Positions 25,742 through 34,660 of a stretch of DNA of 64,000 bases are shown piece after piece. Source of the stretch: CAYWNK01 sp964459495 (GTDB lineage Bacteria > Planctomycetota > UBA1135 > GCA-002686595). The DNA lies in NCBI GenBank assembly GCA_964459495.1, contig CAYWNK010000002.1:1-64000 (forward strand). Reading direction: 5' to 3'. Every line of letters starts with the position of its first letter. Position 1 is the stretch's first letter. The notes beneath the pieces are model-generated. The model was not told the DNA's origin. It searched no databases and was given only the letters and a program-made list of their open reading frames with translations. The position numbers and the translations under genes are program-made.

Positions 25742-26985
25742 CGGGCTGCTCCTGCCGACTCCTCGGCGCGCCAGGTTTGAATCGCGGACCAGAAGCGATC
25801 CGTGAACTCATCGATTTCGTGCTCGGGGTAGAGCGCCTCGACCTTCGCGCGCACGGCGCTGCGGGCCTCGTCGCCGCCAAAGTACTCCCACGCCACCTCT
25901 TCAAGGGGCCCCAGGTGCTTGTCGCAAAACTCCTCGAAGGCCGCCGTGTCGAAGCGTTCGGCCGCGACACGCCCATACTGGGCCAGCTTGCTCTCGTAAC
26001 TCGCTTCGTTGTCCGCGATGCGGAAGTAGGGATCCCAGTCCAGCGTTCGCCGAAATGTGCGCTTCGTCGCCGCGCAAAACAGGGCCCAACGCAGCTTGGC
26101 CAGCACCAGCCAGGGAAAGTGGCGATGGAGCGACGTGACCTGGGAGTCGGGGCAAGGGTTCGCGAAATCGATCGGGCTCCAAAGCTTGCCGTCCCCCAGG
26201 CACTCACAAGAATTGAAGTCCCAGCCGAAGAACGAGTTGATGGTGAGCGTGACCGTGCGCAGGTGCTCCAATTGCGCCTCGGTCAGGTGGTCGAAGGTGT
26301 CGGTGTAGCGGCCGTGCAGCGGCGCTTCGGGATCGTACGACACGACCCGAACCTGGGGGCCGACCGCCACGCAGCGCACAAAGTGGTCGTAGGGCACAAC
26401 CCCCTTTTGGAGATGCATCAGCATCTTGCCCGACTCGTCGTAGGCCTTGTTGAGCGCGTCCCCGTCGTCGACCTTGCTCACCCCGACCCAGCCGCCGCCG
26501 TCGTAGGGCTTCATGAAGAGCGGGTAGCCCACCTTGTCGCCCACCTCCTTCAGGTCGAAGAGCTTCGCGTAGCGGTCCAGGGTCGGTTGCAGGTCCGGCT
26601 TCTCGTCGTACTCCTTCGGCGGAACCATCCACGTCTCGGGGACAGGCATGCCTAGCCGCGTCATCGCGCAGTAGCTGGTCTGTTTTTCCATCGACTGGAC
26701 CGACCAGGGGTTGTTGAAGACGTAGACGTCGTCCATCAACACGACCTTCTTGATCCACTCGCGGGTATTGGCGTGCCAGTGGGTCAGGCGATCGATGACC
26801 AGGTCGTAACGACCGTTACTCTCGAGCTTGAAGGGCTCGAGGTTGACGCGCTTGACCTCGAACCGGACGTCCTCGCCGCCCACGCGCAGGGTTGGGTTCC
26901 AGCGCTCAAGAATGTCCTCGAAGCACTTCGGCCAGCACAGGTCTGCCCCGAGGGACAGGCCGATTCGACGGGTGGTGGTTGCCAT
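25738..26985 (-). CDS. ATP-grasp ligase A (RimK-like)
   Basis: A 415-residue ATP-dependent carboxylate-amine/thiol ligase-fold protein. The central ATP-grasp domain has GYPLFMKPYDGGGWVGV (about residues 153-169, lysine and glycine-rich loop). The Mg-binding end is LWSPIDFANPCPDSQ, with Asp and Asn as ligands. About 115 residues after the domain are predicted helical and charged. It differs clearly from the three other ATP-grasp proteins here, which share an HMEWF motif. It is coupled to the esterase gene by ATGA. A 265-bp gap with a 12-bp inverted repeat separates it from the second half of the operon. The substrates joined are unknown. Confidence 0.87.
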   Translation of the reverse strand: MATTTRRIGLSLGADLCWPKCFEDILERWNPTLRVGGEDVRFEVKRVNLEPFKLESNGRYDLVIDRLTHWHANTREWIKKVVLMDDVYVFNNPWSVQSMEKQTSYCAMTRLGMPVPETWMVPPKEYDEKPDLQPTLDRYAKLFDLKEVGDKVGYPLFMKPYDGGGWVGVSKVDDGDALNKAYDESGKMLMHLQKGVVPYDHFVRCVAVGPQVRVVSYDPEAPLHGRYTDTFDHLTEAQLEHLRTVTLTINSFFGWDFNSCECLGDGKLWSPIDFANPCPDSQVTSLHRHFPWLVLAKLRWALFCAATKRTFRRTLDWDPYFRIADNEASYESKLAQYGRVAAERFDTAAFEEFCDKHLGPLEEVAWEYFGGDEARSAVRAKVEALYPEHEIDEFTDRFWSAIQTWRAEESAGAAR

Positions 26986-27108
26986 GGGTAGGCACCATCC
27001 TATTCGATCCCCGCCAGGGCAGTGGCTTCGTTCCGATGCAGCAGCCTGCTCAACCCACGCGCCAGCCTTGGCGGCCCGTGAGGAGTTGGCCCTGAAAGGT
27101 GAGAGGTC

Positions 27109-27168
27109 GGCGCGAGTGGGAACCCTTAGATTCAGGGGTTGGTAGTCGGAGTGGAACCCACTCGCGCC
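27109..27168 (-). repeat. Inverted repeat with 12-bp arms in the ATP-grasp operon gap
   Basis: GGCGCGAGTGGG (27109-27120) and CCCACTCGCGCC (27157-27168) are perfect complements with a 36-nt spacer. Inside the spacer AACCC and GGGTT extend a second small stem. It lies between two same-strand genes, 83 bp after the stop of the Fes-like esterase and before the ATP-grasp A start. It could attenuate or terminate the upstream unit, or structure the leader of the downstream one. The rest of the 26986-27250 gap shows nothing else I recognise apart from a T run at about 27229 (AAGTTTTTTCC on + strand). Confidence 0.5.
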
Positions 27169-27250
27169 ATGTTCCTCTACGACCCCAAGGGTCGAAAGGG
27201 ACAGAGTTCCACGGGAAACCCGGCAAGTTTTTTCCGCCCGGGCCGCCGAC

Positions 27251-28426
27251 CTACTCGTAGACCATCCAGAGGGGCCCCGCGAACAGCCAGGTGAGGCCCT
27301 CGCGCAGGCGGTCGCGCCAGTTCTCCCAGTTGTGGCCGTCCTGGGCCTCCACGAGCCGCACGTCGCTGCCCACCCCCTGCAGAACGGGCAGCATCGAGCG
27401 GTTGTAGTAGATCAGCGACTCGTAGGTCCCGCAGGACAGGAAGATCTGTTCAGGGGCGCTGGGCTCGGCCCGGAAGGCGTTCACAAACTCGACCACGGGG
27501 TCAAAGAGCGGCCCCCGGTCATGGTCGCCGATGTCGGTGAAGGCAAACGAGCCCGACTGAAGAAGCAGCTTGCCGAAGACCCCAGGCCGCACCCAGCTGG
27601 TGTGCAAACTGGCCACGGCCCCGAACGAGGCCCCTAGCAGGGCCCGGTCCTGGGGTCCCTCGAGCAGGGGGAACTCGTTCTCGAGCAGCGGGACGAGCTC
27701 GTCGGCGAGAAAGCGGGCGTGCTTCTCGTCCGCGGCATACTCCACAACCCGGTTCGGCGACTGGGTCATCGCCACGACCATCGGAGGGATCTCCAGCCGG
27801 TGGATCAGATTGTCCAGGATGTTTTTCAAGCTGGCGAAGCGCAGGTAGTCCAAGCCGTCGTGCACCACCAGCAGCGGGTAGCGCCGCGTCTCACGGAAGC
27901 GCGCCGGCAGGTAGATCGATAGCGGTCGCACGTCACCAAAGACGTCCGAGCGCAGACGACGCTCGACGACCTCGCCCCGGCGCGTGCCCGGGTGTTCTTC
28001 GGCCCATTCCGGGTCGAGGTACCCGAAGCCGGTAGCCACGGAGTTTGCGCCGAACGGATCCTGGGCCAGGTTGGGGTTGAGCGGATCCTGGACCAGCCGA
28101 TGCTCTTCCCCGCGCACGACCTCGACCTTGTACTCCACCCGGGCCTCGTGCTGGATCTCGATCTCCAGCAGCCACAGGTCGGTGCCCGGCACACGCTCGA
28201 ATGGGTGCGCGGACTCCAGCGCATAGATCCAGTGGTGCAGCAGCACCTGGTCGGCCTCGGCCACGTGGGCGAAGAGCGCACGGCCGTTTTCCAGCACCGG
28301 AAAGGGCTGGGCCCCCAACCGCTGCTGGAAAAGGCGCGGATCCTCGCGCACGGCGTCTTGCAGCCCAGCGCGCACGTCGGCCATCGAGGGGGTCTCCCCG
28401 GCCCGGGTCAGATCGATCGAGTTCAT
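27251..28426 (-). CDS. Enterochelin-esterase-like hydrolase with N-terminal E-set domain
   Basis: A 391-residue serine esterase of the Fes/IroD architecture. The N-terminal Ig-like E-set domain (about residues 35-150, CBM48-related in this superfamily) is followed by an alpha/beta-hydrolase with YLPARFRETRRYPLLVVHDG. The nucleophile elbow is GASFGA (in ALLGASFGAVASLH), and the late catalytic His is in DGHNWENWRD. Enzymes with this layout cleave ester bonds in siderophores or polysaccharides. No siderophore transport gene lies nearby, so the product of the adjacent ligases is the likelier substrate. Its start overlaps the upstream S51-like gene by ATGA. Confidence 0.87.
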   Translation of the reverse strand: MNSIDLTRAGETPSMADVRAGLQDAVREDPRLFQQRLGAQPFPVLENGRALFAHVAEADQVLLHHWIYALESAHPFERVPGTDLWLLEIEIQHEARVEYKVEVVRGEEHRLVQDPLNPNLAQDPFGANSVATGFGYLDPEWAEEHPGTRRGEVVERRLRSDVFGDVRPLSIYLPARFRETRRYPLLVVHDGLDYLRFASLKNILDNLIHRLEIPPMVVAMTQSPNRVVEYAADEKHARFLADELVPLLENEFPLLEGPQDRALLGASFGAVASLHTSWVRPGVFGKLLLQSGSFAFTDIGDHDRGPLFDPVVEFVNAFRAEPSAPEQIFLSCGTYESLIYYNRSMLPVLQGVGSDVRLVEAQDGHNWENWRDRLREGLTWLFAGPLWMVYE

Positions 28427-29382
28427 GCGAGCGATGCGGCCTCCACCGCTCCGTCAGGCCGCAGCACGCGGCACGCTTCGGGCACGCTCCAGTCGTCTCG
28501 ACCTTCAAAGCCGCTCACCTGTTCGCCGCCATCCAGGCACACGCAGAGGTCCGGCGCGAAGCGGCGCGCGAAAAGCGCGACCCGCGCCGGGTCGTCGAGT
28601 CGCAGTCGCTGGGATGCACTAGGCAGCGGAAGCACGCCCCGCACCAGCCCAAGGCCCGGCGAAAGCACCTCCGCATCGCCCGGTCCCTGGGGCGGACTGT
28701 CGTGGAACAGCACGATGCGCTGCCCCATCACCATTGCCCCCCCCGACCAGGCGACGATCGGCAGCGATTCGGCCAGGTCCAGCACGCGAAACAGTCGCAG
28801 GCGGTTCAACAGGATCGCCACGTGCCCGCCTGCCACGAGCAGCGCACCAGCACGCTCGAGTACGCCGCGCAGCTCGTCCATGTGCCGTTGGAGCGATGGC
28901 CTGCGGGTCACGTCCAGTCGCTCCGCAATCTCGCTGTCAAGGGCAGCGACCCGGGCCAGATGATGGGCGTCGAGGTGCTGAACGCCCGCCACCGCATCGG
29001 CGATCTCGGGCTCGTAGAGCTCAGGCTGGCCGTCCGCCGCCAACAGCTCACGGCACGCTTCGAGCTGCCCGGCCAAGCGCAAGCGATAGAGGTTCTGCAG
29101 CACACGCAGCCGGTCGTAGCGCTCGTGCAGCACCGTGCGCACCTCGATGTCGGATCGAAAGACCGCCTCGGAGCGCCGGAACAGCCCGAGATTGAGAGCG
29201 CGGCTACGCACACTCTCGTGCAGCTCCTCGTCCTCGCCATCGCGTTCCTCCCAGCCGGCTGTCACCAGCGCCAGGGGACCGTCGACCGCGAGATCGTCAA
29301 GCGCGCCGAGGACGTTGCCGTCATCGATCTGCGGCCCCAGGAGCAGAACCCTGCGCTGGGCCGGTGCCACTTGCTGACTCAT
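28423..29382 (-). CDS. Peptidase-S51/type-1-GATase-like hydrolase
   Basis: A 319-residue protein with a class-I glutamine-amidotransferase-like fold. The nucleophile elbow reads IVAWSGGAMVMG (about residue 215), where Ser occupies the position of GATase Cys, as in cyanophycinase/dipeptidase E (S51). AGGHVAILLNRLRLF precedes it and the C-terminal CLDGGEQVSGF follows. About 100 residues in the middle are helical and arginine/leucine-rich (ERYDRLRVLQNLYRLRLAGQ), unlike standard cyanophycinase. It is coupled by ATGA to genes on both sides. A serine peptidase or amidase acting on an amide-linked product of the ATP-grasp ligases is the most economical role; this is inference. Confidence 0.75.
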   Translation of the reverse strand: MSQQVAPAQRRVLLLGPQIDDGNVLGALDDLAVDGPLALVTAGWEERDGEDEELHESVRSRALNLGLFRRSEAVFRSDIEVRTVLHERYDRLRVLQNLYRLRLAGQLEACRELLAADGQPELYEPEIADAVAGVQHLDAHHLARVAALDSEIAERLDVTRRPSLQRHMDELRGVLERAGALLVAGGHVAILLNRLRLFRVLDLAESLPIVAWSGGAMVMGQRIVLFHDSPPQGPGDAEVLSPGLGLVRGVLPLPSASQRLRLDDPARVALFARRFAPDLCVCLDGGEQVSGFEGRDDWSVPEACRVLRPDGAVEAASLA

Positions 29383-30608
29383 CCGCCCGCGACGACGCGC
29401 ACCTCTCCCACCAGTCGATCGGCGATGTGCCGGGTCACGCCCAGATCGGGATGTCGCGCGACGATCCAGCCGTCGCCGGTCACGACCTTGCGCCAGTCCT
29501 GACGTGGAGCGCCCACCGGTACGAGGTCGAGAACCGGCAAGCAGTCGCCGTGCTCAGCAAGAATCGGATCGAGCCCCTCGATGGCCGTGATGCGCGGGCC
29601 GTCGCCCGTCGCACGCTTGAACACCAGCGCGGCGTTGTAGTGCTTGGTCGTGTCCTGGGACAGGCGCCCGTAGCACACCGCCTCCGCCCAGCCGGTGAAC
29701 AGGTCGATATCCGCCGAAAGATTCATGCCGTGGGTCAGGCGTCCGCCAGGGGAGCGCGCTCCAATTTCACCGAAGATCGCCTCGCCGGCCGCGTTGCGGA
29801 ACCATTCCATGTGCGTGAAGCCCGTGCGATAGCCCAACGCCGCGAGCACCTTGCGGCCGAGCTCCACGCCGACTTTGATTTCAGGCGCCTCCAGGTCCGA
29901 CAGACAAATGGCCTGCTGGCTCACCCAGGGGTTGAGGCGCGTGAAGAGCGGCTTCGGTCGATACCAGGTGACGTTCTCAAAGAGCACTCGGCCGTCGGCG
30001 CACACCGTGTCGTAGGTGTACTCCTCTCCTTCGATGTATTCCTCGACGGACACCTCGGGCACATGCCCGATCGCGCTCAGGACCGCGTCGAGCTCTTCGT
30101 CCGAACGCGCCGTGTACGTGTCCGCCGAACCCGCACCATCGATGGGCTTGACGATGATCGGCCAGCCGATCTTCTCGGCTGCCGTCCGCACCTCGTCGGC
30201 GCTCTGCGCTCGGTAGTGATGCGGAGTCCGAATCCCCGCCGCGTCGAGGGCCATCTTCATGACTTCCTTGTCGCGGAACGCGTTGGCCTGCTCGACCGAC
30301 GTGCCGTCGATTCCCAAGCGCTCGCGCAGCCGCGCGGCGAGCATCACGCCGGGCTCCCACAGGCATTCGACGCGGTCCAGACTGACGCCGTTGGTCTGCA
30401 GCCAGTCGGTCACACGCTGGATCGTGTGCTCTTCCTCCCACAGGTTTGGAAGACCGATGTAGGCCGAGAGCGATTCGCGCACCATTGGCTCCAGGGCGTC
30501 CTTTGCCTGGTCTCCAACGCCGATCACCTGGGCACCCACTTCGGCGAGACCCCGGGTGAAGTACTTCATGTCGGCCGGGAAGCCCGGCGAAATCATCAGC
30601 ACTTTCAT
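29379..30608 (-). CDS. ATP-grasp ligase B (HMEWF subfamily)
   Basis: A 409-residue ATP-grasp enzyme. The Rossmann-like start MKVLMISPGFPADMKYFTRG is followed by the ATP-grasp fold with IIVKPIDGAGSADTYTA (about residue 150). Its Mg and substrate region is THMEWF, then IFGEIGARSPGG. A C-terminal domain of about 90 residues ends with DGWIVARHPDLGV. Ligases C (30605-31846) and D (33435-34655) share the whole plan, including HMEWF, E-I/V-G-A/C-R-x-PG and the late RHPD, so these are three paralogues. The start overlaps ligase C by ATGA. The fold predicts an acyl-phosphate intermediate and amide or ester formation. Donor and acceptor are unknown. Confidence 0.88.
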   Translation of the reverse strand: MKVLMISPGFPADMKYFTRGLAEVGAQVIGVGDQAKDALEPMVRESLSAYIGLPNLWEEEHTIQRVTDWLQTNGVSLDRVECLWEPGVMLAARLRERLGIDGTSVEQANAFRDKEVMKMALDAAGIRTPHHYRAQSADEVRTAAEKIGWPIIVKPIDGAGSADTYTARSDEELDAVLSAIGHVPEVSVEEYIEGEEYTYDTVCADGRVLFENVTWYRPKPLFTRLNPWVSQQAICLSDLEAPEIKVGVELGRKVLAALGYRTGFTHMEWFRNAAGEAIFGEIGARSPGGRLTHGMNLSADIDLFTGWAEAVCYGRLSQDTTKHYNAALVFKRATGDGPRITAIEGLDPILAEHGDCLPVLDLVPVGAPRQDWRKVVTGDGWIVARHPDLGVTRHIADRLVGEVRVVAGG

Positions 30609-31846
30609 GAGGGATCTCCCATGCGTACCCGGAGGGTAGAGACGACTTTGCGGAGGCCTTCGGCGACCACCTCGGTATCGGGGTGACGAAGGATCACGTA
30701 GCCCTCGCCCTCGTAGCTGCTCGCCTTGGGTTGGCCTGCCTGGGGCAGTTTCGCCTCGATCACCAGATCACCGAGCTCGCGCTGAATCTCTTCGATGCCC
30801 TCGACTTGAGTCACCCGACCTGCGCCCTGCCCGCGCAGGTACGCGGCGCCGGCGGCGTAGGAACGTTCCGGCGGGTCAAAGCGCTCGAAGATGCTGACCT
30901 CGGCCCAGGCCGAGTAGAAATCGCGGTCGTGGGCGTAGCTGAGCAGGCTGGTGATCTGTGCCCCCGGCGGGCGCGCCCCGACCTCGGAGATCGCGATGGT
31001 CCCATCGGCCCGGCGAAACCACTCCATGTGGCTCATGCCGCTGACCATCCCGAGGGCGCTGAGCGCCTTGGGTCCCGCCTCGCGAATCCCATCGAACTCA
31101 GGGCCAGCGATGCTGCGCGGCAGCATCACCGTCCACTGGATCCATGGGGTCTCCATAACCTGCAGCGGTGTCGGCGCGTAGGTCGAGATGGAGTGGAAGC
31201 GATGCTCGCCGCCCACCGAGATCGTGTCGAAGGAGAACTCTTCGCCCTGGACGAATTCTTCGAGCAGCAGCGGTCGCTCGGGCGAGCAAGGGTGACTGCG
31301 CAACCATTGTTCGAGCTGGGACACCTCCTCGACGCGGAAGGTGTCGACGCCGCCGGCCCCCGCGGGCGGCTTCGCCACGAGCGGCAGGAGCTGCGAAGCG
31401 AAGTCGAGAGCCTGCCCAGGGCTGGTCGCCAGGCAGTGACGGGCACAGGGCAGGTCGCTCGCCCGCAGCACGTCCTTCATGTGGGCCTTGTCGCGGAAGT
31501 TGCGGGCCTCGCCCGCGTCCATACCGCGGATCCCCAGGCGCTCGCGCACCGCGCCCAGCGTCTCCTGCAGGGGCTCCAGGATGCCGATCACCGCATCCAC
31601 CTCACCGCCGAGATCGGGTGCGAGGCGCCGGATGCCGGCCTCGAGCTGGTCGGGGTCGATTGCGTTGCCGACCCGCTGGAACCCCGCGATGCGCTCCCGC
31701 TCGGCTCCGGAGAGCTTGCCCATCCAGGCCTCAGGAGCCTCCTGGGCCACGATGCCCAGGGTGACCCCAGGCAGGCTCGCAGCGGCGCGCACGAAGCGCA
31801 TTGTGCTTTCGAGAGAGTAGGGAGCGACAAAAACAACCGATGTCAT
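30605..31846 (-). CDS. ATP-grasp ligase C (HMEWF subfamily)
   Basis: A 413-residue paralogue of ligases B and D and the first gene of the reverse-strand operon. It starts MTSVVFVAPYSLESTMRF; a longer frame upstream is arginine-rich and crosses into the glgA promoter region, so it was rejected. Motifs are PLVAKPPAGAGGVDTF, LLLEEFVQGEEFSFDT, SHMEWF, ISEVGARPPGAQ and YVILRHPDTEV. Compared with B it has a shorter linker after the first domain. It is divergent from glgA with an 86-bp intergenic region, which should contain promoters for both units; I could not pick out clear -35/-10 boxes there. Confidence 0.87.
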   Translation of the reverse strand: MTSVVFVAPYSLESTMRFVRAAASLPGVTLGIVAQEAPEAWMGKLSGAERERIAGFQRVGNAIDPDQLEAGIRRLAPDLGGEVDAVIGILEPLQETLGAVRERLGIRGMDAGEARNFRDKAHMKDVLRASDLPCARHCLATSPGQALDFASQLLPLVAKPPAGAGGVDTFRVEEVSQLEQWLRSHPCSPERPLLLEEFVQGEEFSFDTISVGGEHRFHSISTYAPTPLQVMETPWIQWTVMLPRSIAGPEFDGIREAGPKALSALGMVSGMSHMEWFRRADGTIAISEVGARPPGAQITSLLSYAHDRDFYSAWAEVSIFERFDPPERSYAAGAAYLRGQGAGRVTQVEGIEEIQRELGDLVIEAKLPQAGQPKASSYEGEGYVILRHPDTEVVAEGLRKVVSTLRVRMGDPS

Positions 31847-31932
31847 GACCGGACCATGATAGGCCCCTTGGCCCGGGCGGGGATACCAGCGTTCCCGGAT
31901 AGCCTGCGCTGGCGAGTAGACTGGGGCCAACA

Positions 31933-33432
31933 ATGCCCGCCCTGAAGATTGCCCTCGTCTCTTCCGAAGTCGCTCCCTTCGCCAAGACCGGCGGGCTAGC
32001 CGATGTGGTGGCCGCCCTGGCCCGTGCCCTGCACCGCGCTGGGCACGATGTCCGGGTCTTTCTCCCCCTCTACGGCAAGCTCTCCGGCGGTCCCTACGGC
32101 TTCCGGCCGGTGAAGGGCCTGACGGAGAAGACCCTGGATTTCCCCGGGGGCAAGGTCCAGTACGCCGTCCAGACCTCACCCCTTCCAGATTCGACGCCGG
32201 ACGCGGGTCTCAACCGTGGCAAGACCCTGGAGGTGGAGTTTATCGATGCTCCCGAGCTGTACCATCGCAGCGGGTTCTACACCGACGAGCCCGACGAGCC
32301 AGTGCGCTGGGCCACCCTGTGCCGGGCCATGCTCGAGACCTGCCAAAACACCGGCTGGGGACCCGACATCGTGCACGCCAACGACTGGCACGCCGGTCTA
32401 CTGCCCCTCTACCTCAAGGACTGGTACGGCTGGGACGAGCTCTTCGCCGGGACGCGCTCGCTGCTGTCGATCCATAACATCGGCTACCAGGGCGTTTTCC
32501 CGGCCAAGGTCGTCGATCAGCTGGGTCTGCAGGAAGGCCGGGACCGTTTCCATCAGCGGCACCTGGAGGACGGACAAGTGAGCTTCCTAGAGACCGGGCT
32601 GATCTACGCGGACTGGGTCTCGACGGTATCGCGCACCTACGCCCGGGAGATCCAAACCGCGGAGTACGGCATGGGCCTGGAGACACTCCTGGAGCAGCGC
32701 TCCGATCACCTCACCGGGATCGTCAACGGCATCGACACGGACGAGTGGAATCCGGCAACCGATCCGCTCATCCCCCACCACTTCTCCGCCACCGCCCCCA
32801 GCGGCAAGGCCGCCATGAAGCGGGAGCTGCAAAAACGCATGGGCCTCGATCCCGGGCCAGAGGGAATCCGCGGGCCACTGCTGATCGGGATCGTCTCTCG
32901 GATGACGGCCCAGAAGGGCTTTGACCTGTTGCCCGACATCCTTCCCGTGCTGCTGCGCGGCGACGACGTACGCATGGTCATCCTGGGCAGCGGCGAGGAG
33001 CGCTACGAGAAGTACTTCAGCTGGCTTCAGGAAACCCACCCCGAAAAGGTCGGGTTGCGACTCGGCTATGACAACGAGCTGGCGCACTGGATCGAAGCCG
33101 GCTCGGATCTCTTCCTAATGCCCTCGCGCTACGAGCCCTGCGGCCTCAATCAGATGTATAGCCTGCGATACGGCAGCGTGCCGCTGGTGCGTCACACCGG
33201 CGGGCTGGCCGACACGGTCGAGCGTTGGGATCATGCGGAACGCAGCGGGACTGGCTTCGTCTTTGGAGAGTTCAGCTCCGAGGCACTGATGGCCACCCTG
33301 CGCCACGTCCTTCAGGTCTGGGCTGAACCAACCGCCTGGGACGTGCTCATGCAAAACGGCATGACCAAGGACTTCTCGTGGGACCGCCAAGCCGAACGCT
33401 ACACGGACCTCTACACCAGCCTTCTCGATTGA
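31933..33432 (+). CDS. glgA: Glycogen synthase (ADP-glucose, GT5)
   Basis: Extends alpha-1,4-glucan from ADP-glucose, with GlgC supplying the donor. The 499-residue length is normal. The N-terminal signature is SSEVAPFAKTGGLADVV, whose KTGGL lysine contacts ADP-glucose. GYQGVF and VNGIDTDEWNP lie in the middle. The C-terminal half has PSRYEPCGLNQMYSLRYG and the RHTGGLADTV donor loop. It is the first gene of a unit continuing with ATP-grasp ligase D two bases later and the PhyH-type gene. Tight linkage of a glucan synthase with ATP-grasp ligases is unusual and suggests the ligases act in, or are timed with, glucan metabolism. Confidence 0.97.
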   Translation: MPALKIALVSSEVAPFAKTGGLADVVAALARALHRAGHDVRVFLPLYGKLSGGPYGFRPVKGLTEKTLDFPGGKVQYAVQTSPLPDSTPDAGLNRGKTLEVEFIDAPELYHRSGFYTDEPDEPVRWATLCRAMLETCQNTGWGPDIVHANDWHAGLLPLYLKDWYGWDELFAGTRSLLSIHNIGYQGVFPAKVVDQLGLQEGRDRFHQRHLEDGQVSFLETGLIYADWVSTVSRTYAREIQTAEYGMGLETLLEQRSDHLTGIVNGIDTDEWNPATDPLIPHHFSATAPSGKAAMKRELQKRMGLDPGPEGIRGPLLIGIVSRMTAQKGFDLLPDILPVLLRGDDVRMVILGSGEERYEKYFSWLQETHPEKVGLRLGYDNELAHWIEAGSDLFLMPSRYEPCGLNQMYSLRYGSVPLVRHTGGLADTVERWDHAERSGTGFVFGEFSSEALMATLRHVLQVWAEPTAWDVLMQNGMTKDFSWDRQAERYTDLYTSLLD

Positions 33433-33434
33433 CC

Positions 33435-34655
33435 ATGCACGTCCTCTTCGTCGAGCCTTCATTCCCTGCCAACCAGCAACAGTTCGTACGCGCGCTCGCC
33501 GCGGTGGGAGCGCGCGTGACCGGAATTGGGGAAGCGCCCGCCTCTGCCCTCCCCAGGGACGTCAAGGGCTGGCTCGATGGCTATGAACAGGTGCGTTCGG
33601 TGACGGACGGGCAGGCGCTGCTAGAAGCCGTTGAGCGCGTCCAAGCGCGGGAATGGGTCGATCGGCTCGAAGCCACCGTCGAAGCCCACATCATGCCCGT
33701 AGCGCACGTACGCGAGGCCTGCTCAATCCCCGGCACGTCGACACGCACAGCCTGGCTGTGTCGCGACAAGCCAGCGATGAAGGACGCCTTGCGCGAGGCG
33801 GACATCGCGACGGCCCAGTCCACCGGCGCCGACAACATCGAGGATGCCAAGGCCTTCGCGGCCTCGGTCGGCTACCCCTTGATCGTCAAGCCCCGCGACG
33901 GGGCGGGAGCCTCTGCCACCTCACGCGTCGAGAACGATGCCGAGCTTGAGAGCGCGCTCGCCGAGTGCGGTGTTGGACACGGCGCCAGCGCCGCCCTTGA
34001 GGAATTCATCGAGGGCCATGAGGGCTTTTGGGACACCCTCGCGGTGAATGGCGAAGTCGCCCACGAATTCGTTTCGCACTACTACCCCGGCGTGCTCGAA
34101 GCGATGCGCACGAACTGGATCTCGCCGCAGATTGTGACCACCAACCAGGTGGATACCGAAACCTACGACGAGGTCAAGGGCATGGGGAGGGCCGTCCTGG
34201 CGGCCCTGGGGATCGAAACCGCCCCGACGCACATGGAGTGGTTCTTTGGGCCCAAGGGCCTGAAGTTCTCCGAGATCGGCTGCCGCCCGCCTGGCGTGCG
34301 CGTCTGGGACATCTATGGCGCAGCCAACGGGATCGACCTGTACCGCGAGTGGGCTCAGCTGCTCGTCCACGGACAAACCGATGCGCGTGCGAGCCGCGAA
34401 TTTGCGGGCGGCATGATCGCGCTGCGCCCCGACAAGGACGGCGTCATCACCGGCGCCCAGGGGCTCGACCAGGTGCGCCGCGACTACGCCGATTGCATCA
34501 TCGACGTGCACTGCCCTGCGCCCGGCACCCCTACCCAGTCCGTGGAAGCCGGCTACATGGCCAACGGTTGGATGCGGCTCCGACACCCTGATTTTGACAC
34601 TCTCCGGCGCATCCTCGACGACATCGGAGAGCGGGTGCAAGTCACCGCCCAGTAG
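33435..34655 (+). CDS. ATP-grasp ligase D (HMEWF subfamily)
   Basis: A 406-residue paralogue of ligases B and C on the other strand, two bases after the glgA stop. It starts MHVLFVEPSFPANQQQFVRA, closely matching the start of B. It has PLIVKPRDGAGASATSRV, ALEEFIEGHEGFWDT, THMEWFFGPKGLKFSEIGCR and a late WMRLRHPDFD. The cysteine in EIGCRPPG replaces the alanine of B and C. The phospho-binding lysine and metal-binding glutamates are conserved, so the enzyme should be active. It is translated with glgA and followed five bases later by the PhyH-type dioxygenase. Confidence 0.88.
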   Translation: MHVLFVEPSFPANQQQFVRALAAVGARVTGIGEAPASALPRDVKGWLDGYEQVRSVTDGQALLEAVERVQAREWVDRLEATVEAHIMPVAHVREACSIPGTSTRTAWLCRDKPAMKDALREADIATAQSTGADNIEDAKAFAASVGYPLIVKPRDGAGASATSRVENDAELESALAECGVGHGASAALEEFIEGHEGFWDTLAVNGEVAHEFVSHYYPGVLEAMRTNWISPQIVTTNQVDTETYDEVKGMGRAVLAALGIETAPTHMEWFFGPKGLKFSEIGCRPPGVRVWDIYGAANGIDLYREWAQLLVHGQTDARASREFAGGMIALRPDKDGVITGAQGLDQVRRDYADCIIDVHCPAPGTPTQSVEAGYMANGWMRLRHPDFDTLRRILDDIGERVQVTAQ

Positions 34656-34660
34656 CTGCT

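Noticed and set aside
31847..32179. N-terminal extension of ATP-grasp C to 32179
   Set aside because: Arginine-rich, overlaps the glgA gene, and the family start fits the ATG at 31846.
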